From contig NC_051098.1 of NCBI RefSeq assembly GCF_901709675.1, forward strand, positions 4,414,000 to 4,477,999: a stretch of DNA of 64,000 bases, given 5' to 3'. Positions 32,996-45,207 of the stretch are shown piece by piece (the stretch's first letter is position 1; each line of letters starts with the position of its first letter). The translations under genes were made by a program, and so were the position numbers. Under the pieces are notes generated by a model, which was not told the DNA's origin, did not search any database, and saw only the letters and a list, made by a program, of their open reading frames with translations. Source of the DNA: Syngnathus acus. Its lineage: Eukaryota; Chordata; Actinopteri; Syngnathiformes; Syngnathidae.

Positions 32996-33535
32996 ACTTA
33001 TAGCCGTCGAGCGAGGCTTGTGTGATTTTTTTATTTTTGTGTGGTCACCAAGGTTAAGCAATATATCAGAGTTGGGTTTTGTAAATGCTGATGTTGTTTT
33101 GCATTCTTCCTCTAGGCAATGTAAATGGCGCGATAAAAGCTGCTTTGATTATGCAGACATCATGCCATCATAATACATTACAACCGACCACCATTGATTT
33201 CAATACTGCTATTGGTTATCCTAATGAAAAAATGCTGTGGTTGTTGCTTTTGTTTTGCAGTTGTTGTAAATAAAAGCATACAATTACAACTTGAAATGGC
33301 TCCCTACAGCTCTAGGAGTTGACTGACTACAAGGCTAAACTATAACAATCACACCATGTAAAGAACAAACAAGTCACAATATTTTAACAATATGCTATGT
33401 CAAACTTTTGAAATGCTGATGCATGTAATATACCAAAATTGCTGCACCATGCCTGCAGAGTATATAACTGCTTGGCAGTCCTCCAAACAGTACCGACATA
33501 CCCCCACCGCCATAAATTATAATTAGTGTCAAGTT

Positions 33536-34027
33536 GTAAAAGCTTCCAGCTTCCTCATCAACACTTCTCGTCTCCTCCTCGCTACCAGGATGAACATTGC
33601 TATCATATACCCCGCTCACTCTTTGTTCGATCTTCTGCCCTCTGGGAAGAGGTACAGGAGCCTGCGCTCCCGCACCACCAGACTCACCAACAGCTTCATA
33701 CTCCAGGCTGTTAGGATCCTGAACTCTCTCCCCCCTTCTGCGTAGCGTCCTGTACTTTTGCGCTATATCCTGACTGTCTGCTGTATGCACACTTGCTCCA
33801 TTTTTGCTCCTCTTATTTATTATTTTATTTGTTTATTTATTATTTATGCATCACTCTTATTTATTCATTGTTTGTGCCTTCTTGTTTTTAGTTTTTGTGT
33901 TGTTTACCTGTATGTATATTGTGTACTATGTCTTGTCACCGTGGGATAGTGGGAACGTAATTTCGATTTCTTTGTGTGTCTTGGCATGTGAAGAAATTGA
34001 CAATAAAGCAGACTTTGACTTTGACAT
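33536..34027 (+). repeat. L2/Rex-like LINE, 3' end with (TTTGAC)n tail
   Basis: The plus frame (33600-33745) reads LLPSGKRYRSLRSRTTRLTN then SFILQAVRILNSL, the usual C-terminus of fish L2-type LINE proteins. An AT-rich 3' UTR follows, ending in GACAATAAAGCAGACTTTGACTTTGAC. It is 5'-truncated, as LINE copies usually are. Confidence 0.75.
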
Positions 34028-34257
34028 ATCACACCCTTAAATTGGAGTGTGTGTTGTGAAACTGTTGTTCCATAGCTAATAAAGGCCAAGGCCTGTAAAT
34101 TAAATCCCCACCTTAAAGGTGTACCAGTCAAAAAGTTGAAACATTCTGCTGTCATCTACTTTCTATTGTCACATAAAATCAAAGCAATAACAAAGGTAAA
34201 CATGCTAAAGCACAAATGTTTTCAGCATATCGTTAATCTGCTAGCAAGGGAATAGGG

Positions 34258-34530
34258 CAGGGGTGGCCAACCAGTCAGAGACTAAGAGCCACATTTTTTT
34301 ACTGTGTACCGCAAAGAGCTTATCAATTTTAGAATTCGATAAACGAAACAAAAACTTTTAGAGTGTTGTAACATTTCCTGTCCAAAAATGATGTTTATAA
34401 GAAATACAGTTTTTTTGTTGTGCTTGAGGACCATGCGAACTCCACTTCTCAGGCTCTGACCACACGTGTCAAAAAGCTACATTATATATTCCCCCTCGTC
34501 ACATGGAACCCTCAGGCCTGTACGTGGCTT
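34258..34530 (+). mobile_element. hAT-type repeat, left end only
   Basis: It begins CAGGGGTGGCCAACCAGTC and AAGAGCCACATTTTTTTAC, a standard hAT non-autonomous start. No matching right end or target duplication was found. Confidence 0.5.
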
Positions 34531-37500
34531 GTCAGCCATTCTGATTAAATACTAATTCCAAACTGCAGCCCACAAGGCTGAATTGTGTGTGAGGGAACGG
34601 GTGTGTGGGTGTATGTGTGTTGAAGGGAGCCGCTCCACCTGGTCTCGGCCTGTGTGATCATGTCAAGGCCTGAACGTGTTTTGACCTGCAGTGCAAACAA
34701 ATCTGCTCTTCACTTTCACCTTTCACTTAAGGCTCTCGCTGTCTTTGCTCAGTCAATACACACGTGCTTGTTGCATATCCTTGGGCCGTTAAGCGTGAGG
34801 ACAGTGCTGGCCCTTGACTTGTGCAGCAGATCCAAACTTGAGCTGAGAGCACAAGATACAATCGCTTAGAGGGGGTTGCAGCTGAACCGTGCTTACACAG
34901 CTGCCTTCCCTGAATAAATACAGTAGTTAAACACCAACAAGGAATGAAAGAATATCCAATATGTTAACAGTTGATGAACAGACTTTGGAAATAAGGCTTG
35001 AAGTTCATGAAACTCCCAAAAGTAGCTGGAAAGAGGAAAGGATGGAAATAATTATAACTGGACAGCAGTAAATGTTGGCGGAACTTCATAACGTATTTTT
35101 AATATACAAAGACTGGGCGATTCTTTAGAAATATCACTTCAATGCATTCACCATTCAGGGACTGACAATTTACCACGGAACTTCCCTATTTGGAACATAA
35201 GCAGGTTCATGGAACATCTGTGCCAGGTGTATTTACAGTTAATCTAAGTTAAACATTAGTTTCCCTACATCACCCTCATGCGTGGAGAACACAAGGCGCC
35301 TGTGTTGACGCAACAGGGACTCTCCCACTCTTCAGTACTACACGTGCACATTGAGCTGTGGTAAAGTGGATTTTATGGCTTATAAACCAACAAGATTTTC
35401 ATAAGTAGGCAACTCGCAATTTAAGCAGAGTGGGGACGCAGCACAACTTTGAGGTCAAAGAGTGCAACTGTTTCTGACGTGAACGTTTTTTAGCACTTGG
35501 CTCGTATTAGTTTAGAAATGACTGGTCTTCTAAGGTCAAATGTATTGCATGAATTTACATTTGCAATCAATCAAACGCAATGATGGAATTTCTCAGCCAC
35601 TGACGAAGAACATAACCCTTGTCTATCCATTTTCTGAACCAAGCCAGTTGATGATCGCAGGGAGTTCGAGCTTATCCTCGTTGACTTTTGGTAAGGGGTT
35701 CTCAATCAATCACAGGGCACATATAGCGGTAAACAAACATTGACTGAAACTGCACCCTAATAATTGTATTTAATTTATAACTCTTAATATTAAAACTTTC
35801 ACACAAAGTTTTATTTGATCTTGTCTTTGTGTAATGCATAGAAATTACTGAACAAACAGTTGAATAGCAATCCAACAATCTACAGAAGAATATTCAGTAA
35901 CCACAAAGAAAGCCATTTAATGAATCTGACCTGACCTCCACATGTGAAGGCATGTGTCAGAAAAGTAAAGTACGTGCACAATGTGCACACGCGCCTGCTT
36001 TCACACATGCACGTGCATGCCCAGCAATCTCTTAATGCTTAACTTTGGCAATGAAAGGTAGCTACTACAAAACATCAGGAATGCGTTGCGAGAACTTGAG
36101 TGTTATGCAAGCTATCAAATCTTCTTTCTCATTGTTGTGTTCTCTTTTTTTCTCCCCACAGTAGAAATTTAACCCGTTGTATAAAAACGTTCACTATTCA
36201 TTGTTGATATTTAATAACCAGCATTTTTCATAACACACTTTTAATCACATGGGCTCAACAAACAAACAAAAAATAGTACTATTTTTGTGATTACTCACAG
36301 AAGTTGCACTTGAAAACATGCTCGGACATATGAGATGGAAAGATTGTCCCACGTTTGGACATCTTAGAAGAGATATTTGTAATAGTGCTTGCCGTTTATT
36401 CGTTCAAAGGGATGACTGCATTCATTCAATCATTACAAAAATATTTTTGGATGGGACAACACTGATGAGGTGTAAAGCTTGCACAAGAAAGCAGGGTAAC
36501 CTCATTGTTGGCTATTCTTAAAATAACTTCCCATAACCACTGATGTACTACACTTGTACACTTTTCCTATGTGCAATCAATTAGCAGAATCAATGCATGT
36601 AAAAACATCCTAGTGTAATTGACTCATCAACATGCCGTTACATATTCACTGTCATGACTCACACTCGTTAAGCCATTGAGATGTAGTTATACTTTTTCAT
36701 AATGCCAGCATTTACGTTCATTTTTAGACCTTCATTTGCTAAAAATCTCATTATCGGGACAAAATGAGGCAATTATTTTCAAAATGTTTTCCAAGTAACA
36801 TCAAGTGAATTCTAAACTTTTAGTGGTAAGCAATCACTAAGGGCCTTTTCTATTACTCTCCCGCCACGGGTGACCCATTCACCTGACAAGTACCTGGTTC
36901 CTCTTTTTGGTGCAGGAGATCGAACTCAATTTTGGGGAATTTGATTGAGCTCCAATGGATGTCATCGTATTTCATTCATAGATATGACAACAACGTTCAC
37001 CGAACCCTCTGAATCATTGTAGGGTTCAATTCATTGAACAAATTATCCATATTCTTATCATCTTTAAAGTTGTTCCATGTTGTCTGTTTTTGCCACCCCA
37101 AAATACAAGTTGTGTTTTTTATAGTGTTAGACTGCTACAAAATGAAGAGTAGTAACTATAGTATAAATTCTGCTCAAGGTAAGAAAGTATTTGGAGTTCA
37201 TTATTTGTCACCTCCGTTTTATTAATGTACACTTATGCAGCACAAATAAGTTACATAAGTAGTCAGACCAGTTACATAATTAATCAAATGGTCTGATTCA
37301 ATGGTCATATTTTCTTATACTATTTGTATTTCCGTATACTTTGGAAAATGGAAGGATAAGTCTTACTTATGTTAAAAGATAAAAGCAACATTTATTTTTA
37401 TTATTATTTTTATTAATTAGAAATTCTACTGTATATAGCCAGTGTTTGCTAACACATTCTGATTATAAAAACTATATACTGGTACTTTTTTAAATTATTG

Positions 37501-38291
37501 ACTGTTATTCCCATGTGTTGAGGTTTTGAGAATTTTCACATTTCATATTAGGACCTAACACTCTGAGATTTGAGGATCACTGGGGTAGTGTTAAATTAAA
37601 AAAATTCAGAAATGTTGAACAGATGTTCTCAGTCCAAATTGATTTCAATTTATGTCTTGTTTTGCATTTTAATTATTTTTTTTATGCTTTTAAGGAAGGC
37701 GAAATCGGAAAATATTCGCATATGAGGGTCTGAAATTAGAGGATTTTTAGAAGATTAAAAAAATATATTTTATGAATTGTTCATTGCTCCTTTTTACTGT
37801 TTTTGTGTCCAATAAGCTTGCTGGCAAAAATGTTTTACTAAATGTTTTACTCATCTAGCTTCTTATGCTTTACGGTCATTGTGTTTTACATCAAACCGAG
37901 TTTGACAGTTTGGCCATTTAGTTCTGTAGCCACTGTGGAGAGTAGCATCCTCCTACAACACTCAAACCCACACACACATATAAAATGATGGCTTTACCTC
38001 TGACCTCACTTCTTCCCCAAGGTAAGATGGTATAGGCTCCAACTTGTCCTACAACCCTAAGAAAACAAATGGTATTGAAAATGGAAGGGTTTAAAATTTA
38101 TACACACAAATCTTACCTATAGGTCCAGATTATACATATATTTCTCTAGACTATGATGTGGAATTAGTAGCATTACCTGCACTGCTGTGAGCACCTAAAA
38201 TTTTACTAAGATCACATCAAACATAGTTTCACTTGAAAGGTTCTATATAATGTATAGGACAATTGGGAGCACATAATGAGTGTTGTAATAT
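34531..38291. other. Intergenic between POU2AF3 and the repeat cluster
   Basis: AT-rich; no gene, RNA or intact element recognised. A worn TGGA-family SINE fragment sits at about 35625-35745. The final part is POU2AF3 3' flank. Possible site of distal enhancers, nothing specific seen. Confidence 0.5.
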
Positions 38292-38297
38292 TTTATT
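38292..38297 (-). terminator. Candidate POU2AF3 polyadenylation signal (AATAAA)
   Basis: A minus-strand AATAAA lies about 170 nt past the POU2AF3 stop codon. It is a hexamer match only. Confidence 0.4.
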
Positions 38298-38465
38298 AAA
38301 AAAGCAAACTTGTCATGAGTATGAAAATAAATCTGAGGAATTTAAAAAAGTCTGATAAATTCAGCCACTTCATCCATCGATTATCCATTTATCATATCCA
38401 TGCCACCCTCGCTTAGAGTTACAAGCAGATCCTTACCAGGTGCTTGAAAAGCAATAAACTTGTCA

Positions 38466-38816
38466 TCATAAAACATTATAACACATTTCAGTGCTCATTG
38501 CAATATTGCTCTTGAAATAATTCTCTTCCATGAGGCAAGGGTATGCATAGTCTGTGGAAGGGAAGTAAGGCGAGTATTCAGTAGCGCAGAAGCTCTCCTG
38601 TGGGTCGGCCCAGCACTGAGGCAGGCAGTAACAGTCCTGAAGGGTGCAGTGCTGGTTGTGGTAGTGCTCTGAGGAGTAGCTAATGAAGTTGCACTCCATC
38701 CTGGTGGGCGAATCGTAGCAGGAGGAAGAGGAAGATGAGAAAGAATCCTGCGGCGAGTAGCTGTTGTGATCCACTGGGCTGCACAGCTTTACTGACTCTG
38801 GTGAGGAGCAGGGAGC
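38466..38816 (-). CDS. pou2af3: POU2AF3 terminal coding exon 4
   Basis: The acceptor is ATCTCTTTTAG, phase 0; the 351-nt exon ends in TGA, with a second TGA directly behind. It encodes APCSSPESVKLCSPVDHNSY, a serine run, a Cys-rich patch (CTLQDCYCLPQC) and the EYSPYFPSTDYAYP motif. The exon thus starts 42 nt upstream of its first in-frame ATG. Confidence 0.88.
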   Translation of the reverse strand, partial: APCSSPESVKLCSPVDHNSYSPQDSFSSSSSSCYDSPTRMECNFISYSSEHYHNQHCTLQDCYCLPQCWADPQESFCATEYSPYFPSTDYAYPCLMEENYFKSNIAMSTEMCYNVL

Positions 38817-41800
38817 CTAAAAGAGATGATTGCAGTTTAGTGAATAATGAGATTCCAGTATTCAAAACCACAAAAACAAATATGATAATTACAAGGGAAA
38901 ATGCAGTTTGCAAATACAGCGGCTCATTTCCATCTTTAAACTGCAATTCAGTTATTTTACAACAATTTCACACAAGCAAGCGTAATCGTCAGATATGTCT
39001 AAAAACTCTGTATTCTACGCATGTTTTAGGATGGACCTTTCTGAATGGTCAGAATAATAATAAAATTAACTATGATATTATTATTTTGAGAAATTGCTAA
39101 CATGTTCAGTCTGCATATGCTGCATCAAGGCAATTTTGTGGGTTACAATGACTTGGATTACAAAGAGTTTACACAGTTCTAACGTAATCATAGTTTCTTG
39201 ACATTTACGAGTCATCATTATTAATATTAATCAATAATTATTAATAATATAATTAATTATTATTATTAACAGCAATGAAAGGTAATCTAATTGGACCATT
39301 TTTTTTCAGAATCCTATCAAACTGATTAAAAATGTTTGTGACGCCTGTTGTAGTGTACATGTACAATGTACATTTGGAAGACAAAGAAATTATAGTTGTT
39401 CAGACAATTATCTGAGCTAATGCACAAAATAACTTGTTTCAAATTGCCCCTTTATTTTGTTCATCAAATTAGTTGAGCTGCAGGAGAGAGGTGTGTGGTA
39501 GTCTTGGAAATAGCTGGTGTGCCGCGGTGCATTCTGGGACTTGCAGTACTTAGTTAAACTGGCCAGCGGTCTGATTGGCCTGTTGTATATTTTAAGACTG
39601 ATTTTTGAGTTGTTGTTTTTTTTTTTTAAGACGCAGTTAGTCAAAATCATAAGCATAAGATGCATTATTCATACTACCAATAGTAGTATTTTCGAGGTTT
39701 TACGATGAACAATAAGTCTGCTGTGCAAACGTACCAGCCCGGGGCCATAGTTGTCTGAGTCCAAGGCAAAGCCGTGACTCCAGTGCAGCGGCAAGGACGG
39801 AGGGAGAGGAAGGGAGCTGTTGTAGCAACCATCACTGTCGTTGATCATGTTGCTTCCATTGTAGCAGTCAGGAGACATAATCGTGTCCCCAAACGACTGC
39901 TGGCTGCACGTAAAGCTGTTCCCCCGTGCCTGAATGCTGCACCCGTTGTCGGGGACTGTGAAGGAGGCGGGGCGAAGCTGCACGGCGGTCGAGCTGCAAG
40001 TACCGGGGTCCACGATGGAGGCGGCGGTGGCATCCACATAGCGACCTGCGTTTAGAATAAATAACTAAATAAATAAACTTGCAAGTTGTGAATTTAAAAA
40101 AAGTCCAACATTCCACCATGAAACAGTGACATGGAAATGGAAAAACCTTCAAGTTTAACGAGTAAGTTCATCTAATTAGTGGGAGGGGCACATTCTCACC
40201 CTCCCCAAAAAATTGCGAGTCAATGCTGCTAACCCTATATTTTCTAGTGCTCTTGAAAGGGTTAAAAATCAAAGAGGGGCTGTAAATAATCGTAGGTCCA
40301 TCTGAAACACTTTGCTATAAATACAAAAAGGCTTAAATTGTAACTTTAGACCCTTTCACAACCAGTACGTAATTGAATGCCCAGATGCAGAATTCTCTCC
40401 CACCTCTTTTTGACAGGTAGAGCATCTACTAATTAACAAGGAAACATTTGACTGGGCCCATAATTTAAGAGAGTGATGTCACGGCATCACCAGCGGACAA
40501 AAAAATGTAGCCAACATTTATAAATAGGAGTACGGCGCACTTCCAGTTGTATTGTCTGCTTTTGCAATGGTTTGATACGACTGTGGAGACTTACTTGGAA
40601 GAGGTGACGCACATAAAGCCTGAAGATCCACGCAGTGTTGGGATAGCTATATACCAGAGAAAATGCAACATTTAAACAGGGGGATGGCAGAAGCATTTTT
40701 CGAAATCTGTTTTGTCTTCAAAGTGTGATCAGAATTACATGTGCAGTGCCAGTATATGTGTACATAACATTGTTTGAGTGTGTTTTGCTGGGAGGGCACT
40801 CATTAATTTGCATATAAAGTATATTTCTGTTAGCGACCCTTGATACGGATTACAAGCAATACAGTGACATGACTAATATTTGCTGAGAGTGGAATTACCG
40901 TTTTCACTTTTTTACAGTTGGCCTCGCGGGCTCTGTGCCTCTGCAGGAGCTCTTTGACTGTGGTCTTAACCCTCACTCCTTGGTACACCCGGGGCTTATC
41001 TGCAATGGGGGGGTTAGGGTTAGGGCTAGGACACTCCTGTTTGCCTAATAGTGGACAATAACAAACATCCGCTCGGCTCCCAGCCTCCCCCCAACAACTG
41101 AACCCCATCCTCGGAAATCCCGGAAAAAAAATCTCTTTTAAATATATTAAGTATTTGTTTGTTTCTGATTTATTGTGCGCTCATGTGTGAAGAACACATT
41201 TTTCTCTCACACAAAAAACATGTGACATACAGCATTAAAGTTCATATAGCGTGAAGGTATTTGGAAAGGTGCACGTATTTTACGCATGGAAAAAAAAATA
41301 ATAATAATTTTGCACATTTGCTTTTATTCAGCAAGTTCTTTTCCGGTTTTCATCGTGCGTTTAAACGCGTAAAAGCGCGCACCGTCACATGCTATATTCC
41401 GGTGAGCCCCGTACGCTCTTCCCCGGTCAACGCGCCCCTTTCCAGCTATTATTGAAACTTCCGACCACGGAGCGAGTGCACGCAGCTTTCACTCCACTGC
41501 TCGACGCGCTCTTTCAACCACCTCACCCAAACAAGAAAATGTCGGTAAGATGTTGAAATTATGCGACTGTAAGTGTACATATATGCTCTTATGTGTAATG
41601 GATTGAAATGGCGGACATCGATCTGAGGTGTAAATGTGTTTCATTCATTCCGGATCGTTGATACTGTAGAAAATCGCGCCGCGTTTGCGTAAAATACAGA
41701 TTTGGGGTGGAGGGGGGAGTGTTGCTTAATCGAGTCGAATAATCTCCTTCCATTTGTGGAAAAGCAATGAAAATGTTTGTGAGAAAACTCAACTCTTCAG

Positions 41801-42639
41801 AATTTGATAGTAAAGTTGTGATCTTATTTTGTTTTTTGTTGTTTTCTTATTTTATTATGATGTCTGTGCTGCGTGTAGTCAAATTGCCATCTCCGATCTC
41901 TGTTACTATATATTCAAATCAACCTGCACAGTTTCTGTTAGCGAGATGTGTCTTAAATTCCTCTGAATGGGAATAAGGATCCAATGGAAATCGTTGCAGA
42001 TAAGCGGCTGATTTATGCCCAAAGGCTCAGAATAGTCAGGAATGCCGAATTGATAAGGCGCTAATCAGAAAACGAGGAACACCATCTGATAAATATTCAT
42101 GCATCTAAATGCTAGTCCATGATTTGTCTTAAACGTGGCAAATGGAGAGCCAAAATTAAACGGCAGACACAGCCCACTGTAACTCGTTTAGTCATAATCG
42201 CCTGTTACACAACACCATAAGACAAAGAAAGAAAACTGTCCAAATGTTAGTTCTTTTTTCGATAGCCCGTTGAAAAAAAAAACTATATTGTGCTCTGAAA
42301 ACGCAAGATAACACATAATAAAAACAACTAAATAAATGATAAGATTAGTAAGAGGCAGCACAGGGTAATTTGAATAAAAAAGACTCCCCTGCTGAACTCA
42401 GAAATATAGGTGGTATCAAAATGTAAATATGTGTTATCTTTTGTTAACTTGGCAATATGTCCAACTTTGAACGAAATTAGCTGTTGCGAAGTGAAAGGGA
42501 AAACACACCCGCGCATGGTTTCCTGAATGCTTTACTTTTCATTTCAAGCTTCACTGGTGTTCTCTTTTGTGTTTTCCAGGAGAAAAGGGTACAAATGGAT
42601 TGGACTTGGTGAAAATTCTTCTCCAAACTCACCAGACAT
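38466..42639 (-). CDS. pou2af3: POU2AF3 (OCA-T2, COLCA2-like) POU class 2 coactivator, 4 coding exons
   Basis: Coding segments are 42639-42633, 40999-40916, 40045-39735 and 38816-38466: 753 nt, 250 residues plus TGA, with every phase consistent. The protein opens MSDKPRVYQGVRVKTTVKELL, nearly the mammalian COLCA2 start (MSGKPKVYQGVRVK). The last exon has the family's Tyr/Ser-rich part and a Cys-rich patch (HCTLQDCYCLPQC), then TEYSPYFPSTDYAYP, matching COLCA2 AEYFYPSTDCVDF. The known mammalian role is nuclear coactivation of POU2F3 on octamer sites; it is inferred here. It lies 2.6 kb downstream of the POU2AF2 stop, same strand. A CpG-richer stretch lies in intron 1. A read-through ORF extending upstream from exon 2 (to 41108) is an alternative N-terminus I consider unlikely. 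Confidence 0.9.
39735..40045 (-). CDS. pou2af3: POU2AF3 coding exon 3
   Basis: The acceptor is TTCTAAACGCAG and the donor CTG|GTACGT; it is 311 nt, phase 1 in and 0 out. It encodes residues 32-134, starting RYVDATAASIVDPG. It is Ser/Asn/Gly-rich with repeated Cys and Tyr (CSIQARGNSFTCSQQSF, DCYNGSNM, DNYGPGL). It has low complexity and diverges from mammals. It is probably the disordered activation region. Confidence 0.85.
40815..42632. other. POU2AF3 intron 1 and flanks, with a CpG-richer patch
   Basis: 41340-41520 is noticeably richer in CpG than its surroundings (CGTGCGTTTAAACGCG, GCGCGCACCGTC). On the plus strand it ends AAGAAAATGTCG|GTAAGA, shaped like a first exon and donor. It may be an internal or antisense promoter; no downstream coding exon was convincing. 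Confidence 0.4.
40916..40999 (-). CDS. pou2af3: POU2AF3 coding exon 2 (OCA peptide)
   Basis: The acceptor is CCCCCCCATTGCAG, whose pyrimidine tract is built of CCCTAA repeats. I chose the donor AACT|GTAAAA because it leaves phase 1, as exon 3 requires. A stronger-looking ACG|GTAATT donor 17 nt further gives phase 0 and would break the frame into exon 3. It encodes DKPRVYQGVRVKTTVKELL and QRHRAREANC (84 nt). Confidence 0.85.
42633..42639 (-). CDS. pou2af3: POU2AF3 coding exon 1 (start codon, 7 nt)
   Basis: The minus strand reads ATG TCT G followed by a consensus GTGAGT donor. This gives M-S and the first base of Asp, completed by AT from exon 2. It restores the family start MS-x-KP, and the base at -3 is G. 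The plus strand has a 63-codon open frame over the same bases, which I treat as a shadow. Confidence 0.75.
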
Positions 42640-44362
42640 GACGACAGAGATGATGAAAAGTTTCCCTGATGAAGACCCGTGGGGCTCCTCAATGTCCTTT
42701 TCTGCCTCAGCACAATGACCAAGAACGAAAATTGTACAAAAGTCTCCAAAAATATCAACACAAATCTGTTAGAGCAGCGTCAGGGCATACAACAATATTG
42801 TTATATAGCTGGGAACATATTAGTTTGGGATTTTCTCCCTCCATGCCTACTATTTAAAACCCCTAGAACTCAATGATTTGACAATGATTTGATTGCGCGT
42901 TACTTTCGATTTGAATATTCAGAGGCAACCGAGTTAAATCGATTTTTCAGCAAAATTCACTAAATTAGTGCAGTCTATATGTACACTTTTAATATATCAT
43001 GACTTTATTTTATATTTTGATCAAAAATAAACGGTATTTTTATTCATTTATCGTCCTTTTGCAAGATGACAGCAGCACACACCCCTCATTAAGCACTTCG
43101 GCACAGTGCGTTTTGTGCGCAATTTAAACACCACAATTTTATTTTAATACGTTATCGGATATTAATAGGGCTCAGCCAACAAGTCATTACCACGATCGGG
43201 CACATTTAAGGCTTTAATACTGAAAAACTGTGATAAAAGTGGGACTTGGGTGGGCGTGGCAAAGGGCAGTAGCCATCTTTGGATCCACGGGCCTTCAGCA
43301 AGTGCAGAAAGTGCAGAAACAAGTCCACTTATGATGGCTGAAGCGTTACGCAATCAATCTCTGTAATTAAAACATATCATTATGTTTTTTCTTGATTGTT
43401 TATGTTTTTATTTATTAACCAACTACTAAAAGATTAATAAAAATGAAGGACATGTTGACTCAGTTCAAATAAACTTTTTTCATTTACTCGTTGCTGTACA
43501 TTTTTTGGGTTTTGAAAACTAGAGAAAGAAAAATATTTCATCATCCAATAATACATATTTATACATTATGTCATGGCGTAACTTACCTTTTCCTCATTTA
43601 TATTAAGCAAAATGCTTATAGACAAACAATCCTTGCCATAAGCTCAAGATGAATATAATATAGTAGCAACCAAAGCACGTTTGGAATTTCGTATGTAATT
43701 TTATTATTATTATTATTGTATTTTTACCAACATTACTCATAGTAGTGGTTGTCAGCAGTAATGTATTGGAGGAGAAATCAAACGGTCTTCACACTTGGAT
43801 GCTGTAAAATACTGTTGTTATTATTATTCTATGTGTAACGGCAATATTTAATTGTATTATATTGTGGGGGTGGGGTGTGATTTGCACTTTGCATACAATA
43901 ATGCATTTACTTGTTTTCGGCATTTCGTTAATGTAATGCACAGTACTGTCCTTTTTCATGCAGGGACCATCGCCCACTCGCTAAGTTTAGGCGATGAAAT
44001 GTCGCCCCATAGTGGTAAAAGATGAGAACGTCATCTTTCCTTCAACCCATCCTCAAATAGATTTTCTTTTCCCTCTTTTCAATCTGCCCAGTTTTATTTA
44101 ATAAAACGTCATCCGCAATGATATTATGATGATGCAGTGTCTTGTAAATCTTCAGTCAATCCAAATCACCCAAAAAATATGAGCTATTTTTTTTATTAAT
44201 AGGCATGTTTCCCTTATCTGGCTTCAGAGAAAATTTTATCACAAATAACTGATGCAAATACTTTTGTTGAGGTATTTCTCTTTCATTAACTGCCATTAAA
44301 GTGAAATATGTTTTATTAAACATCAGGAAAACCATCAAACTCACTATATATCATCTGTCTGT

Positions 44363-44380
44363 CTGTCTGTCTGTCTGTAT

Positions 44381-44431
<51 letters not shown>
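44363..44431. repeat. (CTGT)n-(AT)n microsatellite
   Basis: Five CTGT units are followed by TATACACAC and about 25 AT dinucleotides, in the 3' flank of POU2AF2. Confidence 0.9.
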
Positions 44432-44434
<3 letters not shown>

Positions 44435-44845
44435 GACTTGTATTGAACTACTGAACATGTCGAATATCTTTGTAGTTTTATGATCATATTCTGTACATAG
44501 ATATGCATCACACAAAATTTTATATATTTCAAGGTCCCAACAAACCCCCAAACATGCGTTTTTATATTCAGTGACGTCAATCAATGAAAAACATCTCAGA
44601 CAGGAATATGCAGAAAGTTAATAGAAAAAAAAGTCACTGATCTTCAGTGATTAAAGTTGCAACAACATGAGGGCTCTTGCACTGGAAAAGCAAATGGCGA
44701 TGTTGGACAGTTGCGAGAGATATTGCCCAAAGCTGGAGGGCCTCTTCAATTCAGAACATTTGATTGGTTGACTCATGCGATGAGAATGCCAGTATAACTA
44801 TTATCTTGTCTCAAGTAGCAACAAATTCTGTAGCATGATATTTCA

Positions 44846-44851
44846 TTTATT
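44846..44851 (-). terminator. Candidate POU2AF2 polyadenylation signal (AATAAA)
   Basis: A minus-strand AATAAA lies about 360 nt past the POU2AF2 stop. It is a hexamer match only. Confidence 0.3.
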
Positions 44852-45207
44852 TACTGTCAAGGATCATATTTCATTTATATACTCAATGCATGAATGAATG
44901 AATTAATGAATGACTGGAGAAGATTACCTTTAGATTAATTTAAAATGAGTATCCCCTGTAGGACCCTTAAGGTTTTTAATTTTTAATCTTGTTGAATATT
45001 CTCCACAACAAATACGTTATTCCTTGGACAATTGAAATGTTGAAGAATTATTGTTTGTAGTTGTTTTACTTTGTGGAGTTTCGAATTCCTCGCGGTGGTG
45101 CTTGATGACATCCAACCAAGATAAGGTCCATCCACTCCTCCCCGATCTGTGTCACAGACCGTTTCTCCTTAAAAAAACAACCTCAAACTCAGACATATGG
45201 GAGCCAG

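Noticed and set aside
42527-42718. Plus-strand frame ending DEDPWGSSMSFSASAQ, with a nearby MSEK start reminiscent of SEM1/DSS1
   Set aside because: The SEM1-like reading needs frameshifts and lacks the WEDNWDDD core; the segment overlaps POU2AF3 exon 1 and its 5' UTR on the minus strand.
43723-43735. Alternative POU2AF3 first exon (ATGAGTAATGTTG then GTAAAA, minus)
   Set aside because: In phase, but with a weaker donor and no match to the MS-x-KP family start; the exon at 42633-42639 fits better.
44344-44584. Minus-strand frames with YIYIYI and TDRQTDRQ runs
   Set aside because: Direct translation of the (AT)n and (CTGT)n microsatellite.
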